This document shows, one piece after another, positions 1-12,053 of a stretch of DNA of 64,000 bases. Source of the DNA: Anoplolepis gracilipes (Eukaryota; Arthropoda; Insecta; Hymenoptera; Formicidae); contig NC_132979.1 of the NCBI RefSeq assembly GCF_047496725.1, positions 5,535,501-5,599,500 of the forward strand. The letters run 5' to 3'. A model generated the notes under the pieces. That model searched no databases. It saw only the letters and a list, made by a program, of their open reading frames with translations, and was not told the DNA's origin. Position 1 is the first letter of the stretch, and every line of letters begins with the position of its first letter. Made by a program: the position numbers and the translations under genes.

Positions 1-2252
1 GATTTATTTATATCAAAATAAAGCAATTTAATAACGAGAAATGTTATTATAGAAATAATTTAAACACATTGTCAGATAAAAGCAATTGAATCATTCTATT
101 AAAATAAAATTTAACACAAAATAAGGCTCCAACAAAAATAAATGAATAAAAATAAAAACACGATTAATCAGGAAAAACAGGACAATCGTAAGGAATAAAT
201 TAAAAATAAATAAGTAAATAAGACAGAATTAAAAAAAATTAAAATTACAAAGAAAAAGAATACAGTAAGAAGAGTAATAATGCGTGACTCAATAAAATAG
301 TTATTCTCGCAAAAAGAGATAATCGAAAGGCAAGTGACATTCTAAATCGGTTGTCAACTACACAATTTTACCAATAATTTGTAAGAAAAACTCGGAATCA
401 AAATACCGCTCAGAAATTAATAATTAAAATTTAGTGGAAACGATATTACAAATTTAACTAATATTAAAATTTAGACTCACCAGGAGAATTCGTTAAACGA
501 TAAAAGCAAATCGATCAACCAATCGAAACGTCTCCGTGAAGCTCCAATGTAAAAGTGACGCGAAGCGGACACAGACAAACATAATATGCCTGCCTAAGGT
601 TAACGAAGCAAAATATTTTGAATCTTTTTAACGTTTTAAAGTAAATAAGAAGGATGAAGTAGAGATAGACAAAATTTTATTGGAATAATAATTAACGAAT
701 AATAGAAATAAATTGTTACGTAAATTGCGTACGAATAAAAATAATAAAAACGTATTATTTAGGATAAATAATTTCTTATTTAGAAAAAATATTTAAATAA
801 TTTGTTAATCAAATGCATTTTTACTTAAATAAAAATTAATCATAAAAATTAATTATATTATGAACAAAATTATTCTACTATATTATTAAATATTATAATA
901 ATTATTACGTTATTCATATATTTCTTTTTTATCAAAATAAAATATTTTTTTATTGGTAGATAAGAAAGGAACAGAATAATTTTATTCTGATTTTTGTCAA
1001 TTGATTTCAATAACTGCGTGCAAAAATTAAAACAAAATATATACATATATAAATTAAAATATTATCACGTAGCTATTGTTTATCATTCCTTTGCATTTAT
1101 TTTCCAAAAAAATATAGATATTTCTTTTATTTTGTTATAAATAATTTAATTAATCTTGGAAGAATTGATTTATCTTTGTTGTCATAAATATTATTTTCTT
1201 CTCGTTTCTGTCAATTCTATACTCATGTACTTAAAATGAAAATTGCAAATGTGTAAAAGTGGTATACATCTAAAAACAAGATATCTATAGAGCATAATGT
1301 TTTATATATTATCCGTCTTCAAACATATTTCTCTATTGTTCGAGTAAAGAGTCAGGATCAGTATGAAAGTCAAAAAAATGCTGCTAAGAATTTGTCTGCT
1401 CCCTGTTACACGTGCAAAACGTGTTTATTCAATAAAGTGCATTTTATGTAATCGTTGAATGAAGATAGATAAGGGAAGAAAGTTTGATAGAAAAAGATTT
1501 GATGGAAAAACTCTTGAATCTGTTAATTGAAATAAACGACATCAATTATTTATATGTATATAAGCGCATTAAAACAATATAACTTTTAAGACATTTTAAT
1601 TTGAAAATTGTAATTAATTACACAATTGAATCGTTTTCATACATATTCGAGAACGACTTTTATTTGGTTATTTATTGTATATATATTGCAATAATTAAAT
1701 GAAATAATAATATAATACTATTATATATGTATATTTACATCAGTACTATCAAATATTTTCTTAATGCTTTTAAATAATTAATATATTTTGGAATATTATT
1801 TTTTAAAATAATTTTATTACAATAATATAATATTTACACTTATAATAATAAGATCGGTGTTCTTTTTTATGCAAAAGGTAGAAGCATTGTAAGTGACTTT
1901 ATAAAAAATAGCTACAGGACGGTCAAGAGACATCGTTAAAGGCTATATTTTTTGAAGAAATTTAAATGCTTCATAAGAGAACTTGACATCTTGTCTGATA
2001 TCTAATTCTGATAAGTACACACCGTGCGTATTATATGTATATATAATATAGAAAATTACTCTCTTATATATTTGCGAATCGCCTGCATAATTATCAATAT
2101 TTTAGTATAGATATATTTATAGATTTAAGAATATATCGCATAAGTATTTATAAATCAATAAGCATCAAACGCTATAAAAAAAAAATTTTCTTAATTATTA
2201 GCAAAATTGTCATTAAGATATAACGGTAAATTCCAGAAAAAGCAACCGACAT
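1..2252. other. AT-rich 3' flank of AP-A and 5' flank of an off-window gene
   Basis: No gene is seen here. Positions 481-610 resemble blocks that lie upstream of AP-A, AP-B and AP-C (separate entry). About 950-1120 resembles 21.6-21.7 kb. About 1900-2160 resembles the 3' flanks of AP-B, AP-C and AP-F. The stretch therefore looks like part of the duplicated unit: the 5' side of a gene to the left plus the 3' side of AP-A. Confidence 0.6.
481..610 (-). other. Orphan copy of the conserved upstream block (possible 5' non-coding exon)
   Basis: On the minus strand this block ends in a consensus splice donor (CTCCTG|GTGAGTCTA). It aligns with blocks at 6850, 14582 and 21085, which lie 0.5-1.3 kb upstream of the start codons of AP-A, AP-B and AP-C. 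Here no protease follows within the window, so a further paralog probably begins just to the left. The copies have different reading frames and stops, so a non-coding first exon or a decayed exon is more likely than coding sequence. Confidence 0.35.
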
Positions 2253-5200
2253 TTATTTCGATGGAGCAAATCCCACTCGGTTATTTCCCAGGTCAAAAAC
2301 AGTATAGTAACGACCAATAAATACATTTCCCAGAACCCACCCCAATTTTTCTTCGTCGTCAAATCCAATGAAACTGCTCGCACATTTCAGGACGTTTTTC
2401 TCGAGTATCTGCGAAAAATTGAATACACCGTGTGAACACTTTTGTATTTTTAAGTAATTTAAACTGTTAATTATTATTAATTACGATTCACAATACTCAC
2501 TCGAAATATATAATCGTTAGAGGTAAGATTCAACGTCTTACCATTCAGAACAAAACCAATTGTAGGCAACTCATCAATCCTCTCACAATCCAGCTTTGAC
2601 AATAAAAGATAATATTAAATTATTATCAATAAATTAACAAATATTAATATTCAATAACATTTTTTATAATTTTTTTAAAAGACTATGCTATAGTGAAAAA
2701 AATGGTTGTTTACTTACATTTCCGTCCTTATCACTAATAAGAGTCTTAATGTATGTGTTAATAATATTGACATCTGATAAAGGTCCAACTAATGGTGAGC
2801 TACCTGTGTCAGCAAAAGCTTGGCAGCCATTCTTGCACAAAACTATCTTACCTATTTTGATACTATAGCGCGATAATGTTAATAATTTGTTGCAACATGA
2901 TCAGTGTCATTTATAAAAAAAATATAACATACCTATCCATAGTAAATTGCCAGTATCCTTTTTTAGTAACAGGAACGTAGAGCAACTCACCGTCATAATG
3001 AGCAGAATCGATACCACCAAATATCAATTCACCACCTATCTTGGCTGCAAAGTCCCTGCATAAATTGTTTATTGTTTATACTTTAATATGTACATATACA
3101 TATACATTTTTTTATTTAAAGACTCTTTTTGACATATGTAAAGAAGGTACGAACCCCCGATTCAGATAGAAGCTGAAAACAGGTTGTGACACTAGACCTT
3201 GTTTGATCATGTTGTAGAAAACAGGCCTCACTTCCTTAACTGATATATTTTCATAACCTAAGCCCAAAATACCGTCAAATTTTGTCAAAATAAATGTGTT
3301 TGACTCTTCAGTTATTTCTCCGAATGTTTGATTTTGAACATTAAGGCCAGCAACCTATAAAAAAATTAGTATTAGTAATGAAATCATCATGCACAAGAAT
3401 ATTAAGAAAATATTTAGTACCGTTTATAAACTACGATTGTAATTGGTGTCGGACTGTATTAAATCAATTACTGATGACTTACATTTACTATATCAGTTGA
3501 TAAAAATCCAGCCACAGTGCCAAAGAAATAATCAAACGCAATTGATGTACCATTAGGTTGATACGTAGAGGATTTTGTACTATCATATTTATTATGCGTT
3601 ACTGTAAAAAATAATAAGTAATATTACAAGTTATCAATGTTAAAAAATTTTATTGATTTCAATATACAATACTTGTTTTAATTATTTTATATATATAAAT
3701 GTATTTATTGTTTTAACTTTTGAGTTATTTTTGTGTGTGAAATCTCATTTGTACCTTCAGAGTATCTGTGTGTTTAATTGCATATCAAAAAGGCATGCAA
3801 ATTGTAAAGTTTGATTTTGTGACATTATATTATCAATGATTTTAATTCTTAAAATTGCATTTGTTCATTTTCTTTGAGGATTTTAAAAGATATTTGAAAA
3901 ATTTAATTATTGGAGTAGAGTAAAATTTTTAATAATTTTTATATAATCAGTAAATGGTATATAATTTTATAATATTTGTAATTTATCTATGTATATTTTT
4001 ATTTGAGAGAGAGGAAGATAAATTCTTCAAAAAATTAGAATTTTCTTTAAAGTTTTTTAACAGTAATCAATATTATTATATATAATAAATGCATGTATAA
4101 TAATGAAATATTATATTACGTAAATAGTAACATATTTTTTTATATATACTTAGTATTAATTAATTTGCATGCTAAGTATATAATAATATTTTTTGACGAA
4201 AAAAATCAAAAATTTTATAACTTGCAAAAAGTAGATTTTCCTTGCTTAAAGAAAGGAAGAGTAAAATAAAATTCCTTGCCTTTTGTTAGACAAATATACA
4301 TTCGTGAAGTGTACAGTTAAAAATATATAGCTTGCCCTTTATGATCGCAAATTAATTTAATTATGTATTCTGTATATATATTAAGATACTTACGGCATGC
4401 AGCAGTGGAAAACTTGCATTTTTTCGATGGTATCCAAAGATTTGAGGAACCAGTATCAAACGTTATTTTAAATATCTGTGGCGGAGTTCCGATACTGATT
4501 GTACTATAGTATTGCGTGTCTAAGAAATTGGTCAAATTTATCGTTGCAGTTTTATTTTCCAGTAAAACATATTTGAAATCGACACTAGTTTTCTTCATAG
4601 GTGTTCGGGCAGAATCCATCTTGTATAATGGAATCCTTAAAGTAATATAAAACCTTTGTGACATGTACATTTATAGAACAGAGTTAAAAAACAAATAAAT
4701 TATGAAGAATCTGTGTACGATCACACACGCACAATTATGACAAAAATCAAAATTCCTATACATATTTACAATATATAAATACAAAAGATTATGTATAAGC
4801 ATTATTGTTTAAAGTTTAATTATTTAAATTAATATTTTTTTAAATTCTAAGCTTTACATATTGCAGATATATCTGAAATATTATTGAATTTATAATGTAA
4901 ATTTAAGTCTAAATTTATACTCTAAAATTTTAAATTAAAACATTATTATTTAACAAACTCTGATTTTTAATCAAAGATTGTATGCAATCTTATATAAAGA
5001 AATAACTGAAAATTAGATGTATTAATTAGAAATAGAGTATACACATATAAATATAGATAAATAATAAAAAAAATAAATAAGAAAAAGCACCTTAGTAATA
5101 TGTTTACACTTGAGCTTATACGTCAGATAATATGTTATTAGAAACACGATAAGGATCGCAATATCTAAAATAAACAAAAGCGCGAACTTCACAAATTCGT

Positions 5201-5632
5201 GAAGAGATTTGTTTTCGAATACTTTATATTTTAAAAATAAATATAAACATTATTTAAGCTTAATATTCAAAAATAATGTTACACAAATATAAAAGTCAAA
5301 TACGAGCAAGAAAATGTAGACTTTTTGAAAGCAGAATACTATAACAAATAGAGTTAAAAATCTAAAAGTTACATAATTAATAAAGTTGTTAATTTTAAGG
5401 TTCTACTTTTTTTTATTTTTTTTTAAATAAACAAACATACGTTTTTGTAGAAAAATGTTGTCAATTTCTGATTAAAACGCAATCATTAATGCGTGTTTCA
5501 TAGGTGTTAATCGATCTTTTTATAAATTCAATATATTAAGCCGATAATGTAGCACAATATGTGTACTTACCTATGAATTTGCGCATCGATCAGCACGAAG
5601 AATGTCGCGGCTACTACGAAAGAGAAAAACAT
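2253..5632 (-). CDS. AP-A: pepsin/cathepsin D-like aspartic protease, intact (379 aa)
   Basis: This is an endopeptidase of the pepsin family (A1), probably secreted or lysosomal. The eight exons are 5571-5632, 4394-4635, 3483-3601, 3155-3354, 2933-3055, 2718-2862, 2501-2593 and 2253-2408; all have GT-AG introns and they sum to 1140 nt in frame. Residues 1-20 form a signal peptide (MFFSFVVAATFFVLIDAQ). A propeptide beginning RIPLYK follows. The first catalytic motif is FDTGSSNLWIPS (Asp81) and the second is ADTGSS (Asp267). The protein ends VFDLGNNRVGFAPSK. The flap keeps its Tyr, but the usual YG(S/T)G reads YFFG, so substrate specificity may be altered. There is no polyproline loop before WVLGNVFIGRYY, unlike classical cathepsin D, which suggests a digestive type. 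It is the first of six same-strand copies. Confidence 0.9.
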
Positions 5633-6849
5633 CTTTCCAAAATTCCCGGAGATTTTCTTTCTACACCTTGTAAATGGACGTACTAAAAATAAATTATAGT
5701 GAACTATTAGAGTTATCGTTTGTCGATGGGCAACAACATAATCGCGCAAATATACGTCCGAATTTTTCTATCGATCAATTAAATAAAAAAATATAGTTTA
5801 GTACTTTTTTTAGTTATTAATGAAGAAAAAAAATTAACATTTTGAGAAAATTCATTGTTTACGTCGACTAGACAGAGAAATATGAAAGAATAAACTGTAC
5901 AAGTAAGATTTTGCTCGCAAGAAGTGTCATTGCAGTTATCAACAAACTCATATTAGTTACTTCGCAATAAAATTTAATATTACGCTGTTCAAGATTCAAG
6001 TACAATCATGCACAAATTATTGAAGAATTCATGTTAATAGCATGCAATTTGATTTATTGGCGATAAAAAAATTAAATCTTTCTTTTTGAGAACTATACAA
6101 ATAATTAGAAAAAAATGAGCATAAAGTACACACGTAATATGATATGTCTTTCTTACTATGATAAATTTTTGCTACGACTTGAGACACAGTTGAACTTGTT
6201 GAATCTTTTTTAAAAAATTGAAGTTATTCAGCATTCTGTATTTTAATTATTTAAATAAAATTACAATTATTAGTACAATTATATTTTTCTTTAAACATTT
6301 TTGTCTACACAATTACCTATAAGTATGTCTTTGTCTTACATTCACAATATATCTTATATTTTTAATTAAAGCAATAAAATTTATATCAAAATAATGCTAT
6401 TTAATAACGACAAATATTGTCATAGAAATAATTTAAACATATTGTCAAGTAAAAAGAACTGAGTTGCTCTATTAAAATCAAATATAATGCATAATAAAAG
6501 GAATTAATAAAAATTAAAGAATAATTATAAAAAGATGATTAATGAAGAAAAAACAATTGTACAAGGTAAATAAAAAATAAGACAAGATGTACAAAAACTT
6601 GAAATTACAGAGAGAAAAAGATACGGAAAAAAGAATATAATAACGCGTGACAAATTAAAATAGTTGTTCTTGTAAAAAGAGATATTCGAAAGGAAAGTAA
6701 CATTTAAAATCGATTATCTATTACTATTACATAGTCTTTCCAAAAATTTGCCTCAAGAAAAACTGGGAATCAAAATACTTAAAAATTAATAATTTAAACT
6801 TGATGAAACCGACATTACAAATTTAACTAATATTGAAATTTAGACTCAC
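5633..6849 (-). promoter_or_regulatory. AP-A 5' flank
   Basis: The minus strand carries CGATAA at 5713-5718, 81 bp above the start codon; an equivalent GATAA motif is found upstream of every copy. The block at about 5910-6090 is conserved upstream of all six paralogs. No gene is seen. Confidence 0.4.
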
Positions 6850-6975
6850 CGAGAGGATCCGTGAAACAAGAAAGTCAATTCGATCAACCTATTCGCTGAT
6901 ACGTCTCCGTGTAGCGCCGACAATGTAATACGGAACAAAGGCAGAAAAACATAATAAACCAGCCTAAGGATAACA
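6850..6975 (-). other. Conserved upstream block of AP-A (possible 5' non-coding exon)
   Basis: On the minus strand this ends CTCTCG|GTGAGTCTA, a strong splice donor, about 1.2 kb above the AP-A start codon. It is close to the blocks at 481, 14582 and 21085. Stops in the reading frames argue against a conserved coding exon. Transcript data would decide whether it is spliced to exon 1 at 5632. Confidence 0.35.
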
Positions 6976-9265
6976 AAGAAAAATATAGAAAAAAGACCAC
7001 ACTAGGAAAGCATTAATAACAAGAAAGCATCAAAATATTAAGAATTTTCTTAACGTCTTAATTATGACTAAATATGAAAAATGAAGTAAAGATAAACAAA
7101 ATTTTATTTGAATAATAGATATAAAATATAATTTATTTGTAACAAATGCATTTATACTTAAATAAAATTTATTCGATTAAATAATCACTCAAATAAATTC
7201 TTATCTATAATAATAATAATATTATAAATAATTATTTAATTAATTTTGTTATTAATTTTTGTTCGTATGAATAATATAAACGAAATGATTGCACTACATT
7301 ATTAAATATTATAACAACTATTAAGATTTTATTCATATGTTTTTTTTAACGAAAAATATACGACAATAATAACGTCAAATAATGCGTTGCTGTAGTTGCT
7401 GGCGCGGTTATGAAACTACTGGACATACCGTTTAATTCCTTCTCTCATTTGTAAGTAACATTAATTAAAGCTGTAGATAATTAAGACTACTGACTACGAT
7501 ATTAGAAAGATAAAAATTCTATACTCATACTAACAGGAGCAGAATTTTAACACGTCACACGTTAAAAAATTTCGTAAATCCATGAATTTTTTTCAATAAA
7601 ATTGTTAAACTAAATAACGTTGTTTTCTTGTTCTATGATGTATACATATATTAGCAAAGAAGGGTACAAACAAGATGATTAGTTTAGGCTGTAATATATC
7701 TCTTTGTCAGAACGTTAATAGTCAGGTGTAAATTATATCGTTCTATGTATAAAATTTTTTAGAATACTATTTACCTTTAAAGAAAAGCTAGAACAAAAAT
7801 TTACTATTTTAATTTAATTACAATTAATTTTTAAGAAGATGTTTTATGTATTTAATATGAAAATGTCAATGCAGATTTTTTTGCCGAAAATTGTACAAAT
7901 TTTACATTTACATTATATACATTCCTATTATGTAAAATGTAAATCTTGAAAAAAAGCTGTAAAAAATTAATTTCGTAATATAGAAATAAAAAATATTTTT
8001 AGAATGTTCTATTTTATTAAAAAAAAAATTATTTATATTAAAAAAAGTAATGTATATGTATGCAAATATAAAATGTTATTAAAAGAATAATTTAAACGCA
8101 TTGTGAGAAACAATAGAATCACTGTTGTCAGTATGATTAATGAAAATATCTGTAAAATGCATTAGATAATATGAAATTTGCATTATTTTTAGAATTATGA
8201 TGTCACGTTTAACAAGATTTTAAAATTATCAATATTTTTTTTAAATAAAATGATATATTTGCATTAATACAGTGACGTTGCTTATAAAAGAACAAATTTA
8301 ACAGATAAGATATGTTAATTTTCAAATAATTTTGAATCACAAAAATCACGTTTAAGAAAAAACAGTAATAAAATTTATTGACTATTTTATTACAAAATAA
8401 ACATGTACTCTTTAAAAAAACATACACTTTTGAAAGTACATCTAGATTTTCGTTTTGTAAAATTCACTGCCGGTAAAAAACTTCTCATATATAATTATAT
8501 ATAACAATATAAAAATATATAGAAATATATAAAATTCTGTATAAGTTATGTATAGTTATGTATAGTATGCATAATTTTATATTATCGTTGACTGACATCT
8601 AGCCAACATTAATATAAAATTATATATAATTATATATATATATAATAAGTCATATATTATTATATATAATTATACATAACTTATACAAAATTTTATATAT
8701 TTCTATATAATTTTATATGGTCATATATCGTATATGATTATATATAACAAATTTTTTATCGGGCTTATACAATATACAATATAAAAGAACATTTTTTTAT
8801 ATATGCGTATTACCAGCATAATTATCAATATTTAGGGTCTTTAACGCCGGTCTATATTTACCTAAATATTGATAATTATGCTGGTAATACGCATATATAA
8901 AAAAATGTTCTTTTATATTGTATATTGTATAAGCCCGATAAAAAATTTTTTTGAAAAAATTTAAATGCTTTATTCATAAAAGAACTTGATATCTGATTGG
9001 ATATCTGATTCTAGTAAGTATATAACATGCATTTATATACAATATAGAAGAACATTCTTTTATATATGCTTTTGTATAATTATCAGTATTTAGGTAAATA
9101 ATGTTGTAAATATTTTTATAGATATGAGACTGAGTACCGCATGAGTAATTGTAAATGAAACTATAAATCAATAAACATTAAACGTTATAAAAAAAAAATT
9201 TCTTACTTATTGGCGAGAGTGTCATTTAAATTTAATGGTAAATTCAGAAAAAAACAACCGATATT
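6976..9265. other. Intergenic AP-A to AP-B, duplicated with 14.7-16.7 kb
   Basis: No gene is seen. The stretch aligns over most of its length with the region between AP-B and AP-C (for example 7380-7560 with 15090-15290, and 8400-9260 with 15860-16630), so a large unit was duplicated. It contains the hairpin at 8749-8948 and long runs of TATAAT-type repeats near 8490-8740. Confidence 0.6.
8749..8948. repeat. Near-perfect 88-bp inverted repeat (fold-back)
   Basis: The arm at 8749-8836 is repeated in reverse complement at 8861-8948 with a 24-bp spacer. The paralogous region downstream of AP-C (about 16232-16345) has a single arm followed directly by the bases that form the spacer here. That shows an inverted duplication that arose on this copy only. 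Confidence 0.85.
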
Positions 9266-10135
9266 TTATTTTGATGAGGCAAATCCTACTCGATTATTTC
9301 CTAAATCGAACACGGTATAATAAGAACGAATAAATACATCCCCCAGGATCCATATCGGATAGTTAAATCCTCTCAAATCGCTAAAACATTTCAGGACGCC
9401 TTCTTCTACCTCCTGCAAATAATTAAATGCACAATGTTTGAACACTTTGCATTCTTACATAATTTAAACTTTTAATTATTGTTAATTACAATCCATAATA
9501 CTTACTTGAGTAATATAATTCCAAGGAGTAAGATTGAACGTCTTACCATTAAGAACAATACTAATTGTAGGAAACTTATCAAGTTGATTACAATTTACCT
9601 TTGAACCAAAGATAATATTAAATGACTAATTAATAATTTAACAAATATTAATATTACATTTATTTAGTACATATATTTATTAATATTACATATTCAGTAA
9701 CATTTTATGATTTTTTACATAAACCTATGCTAGTGTGAAATATGATTGTTTACTTACGTATCCATCTCTGTCAGCTCCAATTTTTGTTTTAATAATGTTG
9801 ATATCTGATAATGGTCCAACTATTAGTGATGCACCTGTGTCAACGATAGCTTGGCAGCCATTTTCACACAAGACGTCATCATCACCTACTTTGACTCTAC
9901 AGCGCGATAATGTCAATGATTTATTGTAAAATAATAAGTAATTTAGGAAATAACGTACCTATCTATGGTAAATTGCCAGTATCCTTTTTCAGTAATAGGA
10001 ATGTAGAACAATTCACCGTCATAATGAGCAGAATTGGTACCGCCAAATATCAGTTCACCACCTATCCCGGCTGAAGAATTTCTACATAAATTATTTATTT
10101 TTTATATTTTAATATATATATTTTTTGATATTATA

Positions 10136-10177
<42 letters not shown>

Positions 10178-11979
10178 TTGTTGTATTTAAACACTTTTAG
10201 ACATAGACAGAAGATACGAACCGACTCAGATAAAAGCTGAAAATAGGTTGTGACACTAGACCTTGTTCAACTATGTTGCAGAAAATAGGCGTCACTCCAT
10301 CGATGGACATCGTGCCATAACTTAGGCCCAAAATACCGTCAAACTGTAAATAACTAGAAGAACTGGACGTTTCGCTTGTCGCTTCTATGAATGTTTGATT
10401 TTGAACATTAAGTCCGGCAATCTATAAAAAATTGTTATTAGTAATAAAATATTATTGCGCACAAAAATATTAAAAAAATACTTATTGTTAGTAATGTCTA
10501 TAAGCTACGATTGTAGTTGGTGTAAGACTGTATTGAATTATTTGATGAATGATGACTTACATTTACTACATCAATAGATAAAAATCCAGTCATATTGCCA
10601 TCGGCATACTGAATATTAAACGGAGCACCATTTGATTTATATGTGCTAGATTTGTTACTGTCGTATTTATGTACATGTCGTTCTGTAAAAAATAGTAAAT
10701 AATATTATGAGTTAGCAATATTAAAAATTTTAAAGTCAGAAAAACTCTTATTACCCAAATAAGTAATACTTATTCGAATTATTACGTATACGTAAATGTG
10801 CATTTATTGTTTTAACTCTTGAGTTATTTTTATGTGTATAATCTTATTTATAAGTCTTCAGAAAGCGAATGTGATCAATTACATGTATAAATGCATGCAA
10901 ATTGTAAAGCTTGATTTTTTTATATCTATGGATATATATATTCATATATGTTATATTTTCAAATACTAAATATGAATTAATTTGGACGTACTAAGTATAT
11001 GACAATTTTTTTTGATGAATAGTTTATAGTGTAAGAAATTTTTTATGTGCTAAAAACAAATAAGAAAGTGTGAAATAAAATTCTTTTGTATTTGCCTTTT
11101 GTTAAACAAACATTCATTCAAACCGCATAGTTAAAAATATATCGCTAACTCTTTATGAACGCAAATCAATTATTATCTGGTATATACAGAGTGATTCAGA
11201 ACAATTCAAATGTTTTTGCAAAGACATATTCATGAGTTAATTCTGAAATAATTTTTTTTACGAAAGTTTTGTCCAAAGCTTACTTTTTAAATTAGAAAAA
11301 AAAACAATTATCAAATTATGAAACAAGTACGAAAAGTAGACAGGGGCGGCGCAACTCACTATCCGACACAGGTGATAACGGAACGCTTGTTGCGATCAAA
11401 TACACGCGATGATATGCACGGTCCCTATCTTACACACACACACACACACACACACAACACAACACACACAATTTTCTTTATCTTTCTCTCTCGCATACAC
11501 ACATATGTCAAATGGTGAGTTGTGCCGTCCCTGCCTACCTTTCGTATTCGTTCCGTGAATCGTTAACTATTTTCTTTTATAATTTAAAAAGTTAGCTTTT
11601 GACAAAATTTTCGTAAAAGAAAAATCGTCTCAGACTTAACTCAGAAACACGTCTTTGGAAGGACACCTGGATTGTTCTGAATCACTATATATTAAAATAC
11701 TCACTGCAAATAGAATTAAAAGTGTTGCATTGTTTCGACGGAACCCAAAGATGTAAAGAGCCAGTATCAAATAATACTGTAAATTCCTGTGGCGGAGTTC
11801 CGATACTAATTGTACCATAGTACTGAGAGTTTTCATAATTTGTCAAATATACCAATGCAGTATTATTGTTACCCGAAACTTGTTTCAATTCTTTACTAGA
11901 TCTCATTATAGTTTTTCGAACAGAATTTGTTTTGTACAGTGGAATCCTTAAAGTAATATAAACATTTTCTGTGACATGA

Positions 11980-12053
<74 letters not shown>

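Noticed and set aside
8490..8740. The TATAATTATATA-rich tract as a hairpin or origin
   Set aside because: It is simple AT-repeat sequence that is self-complementary by composition. A similar tract occurs at 15.95-16.2 kb, and nothing points to a function.
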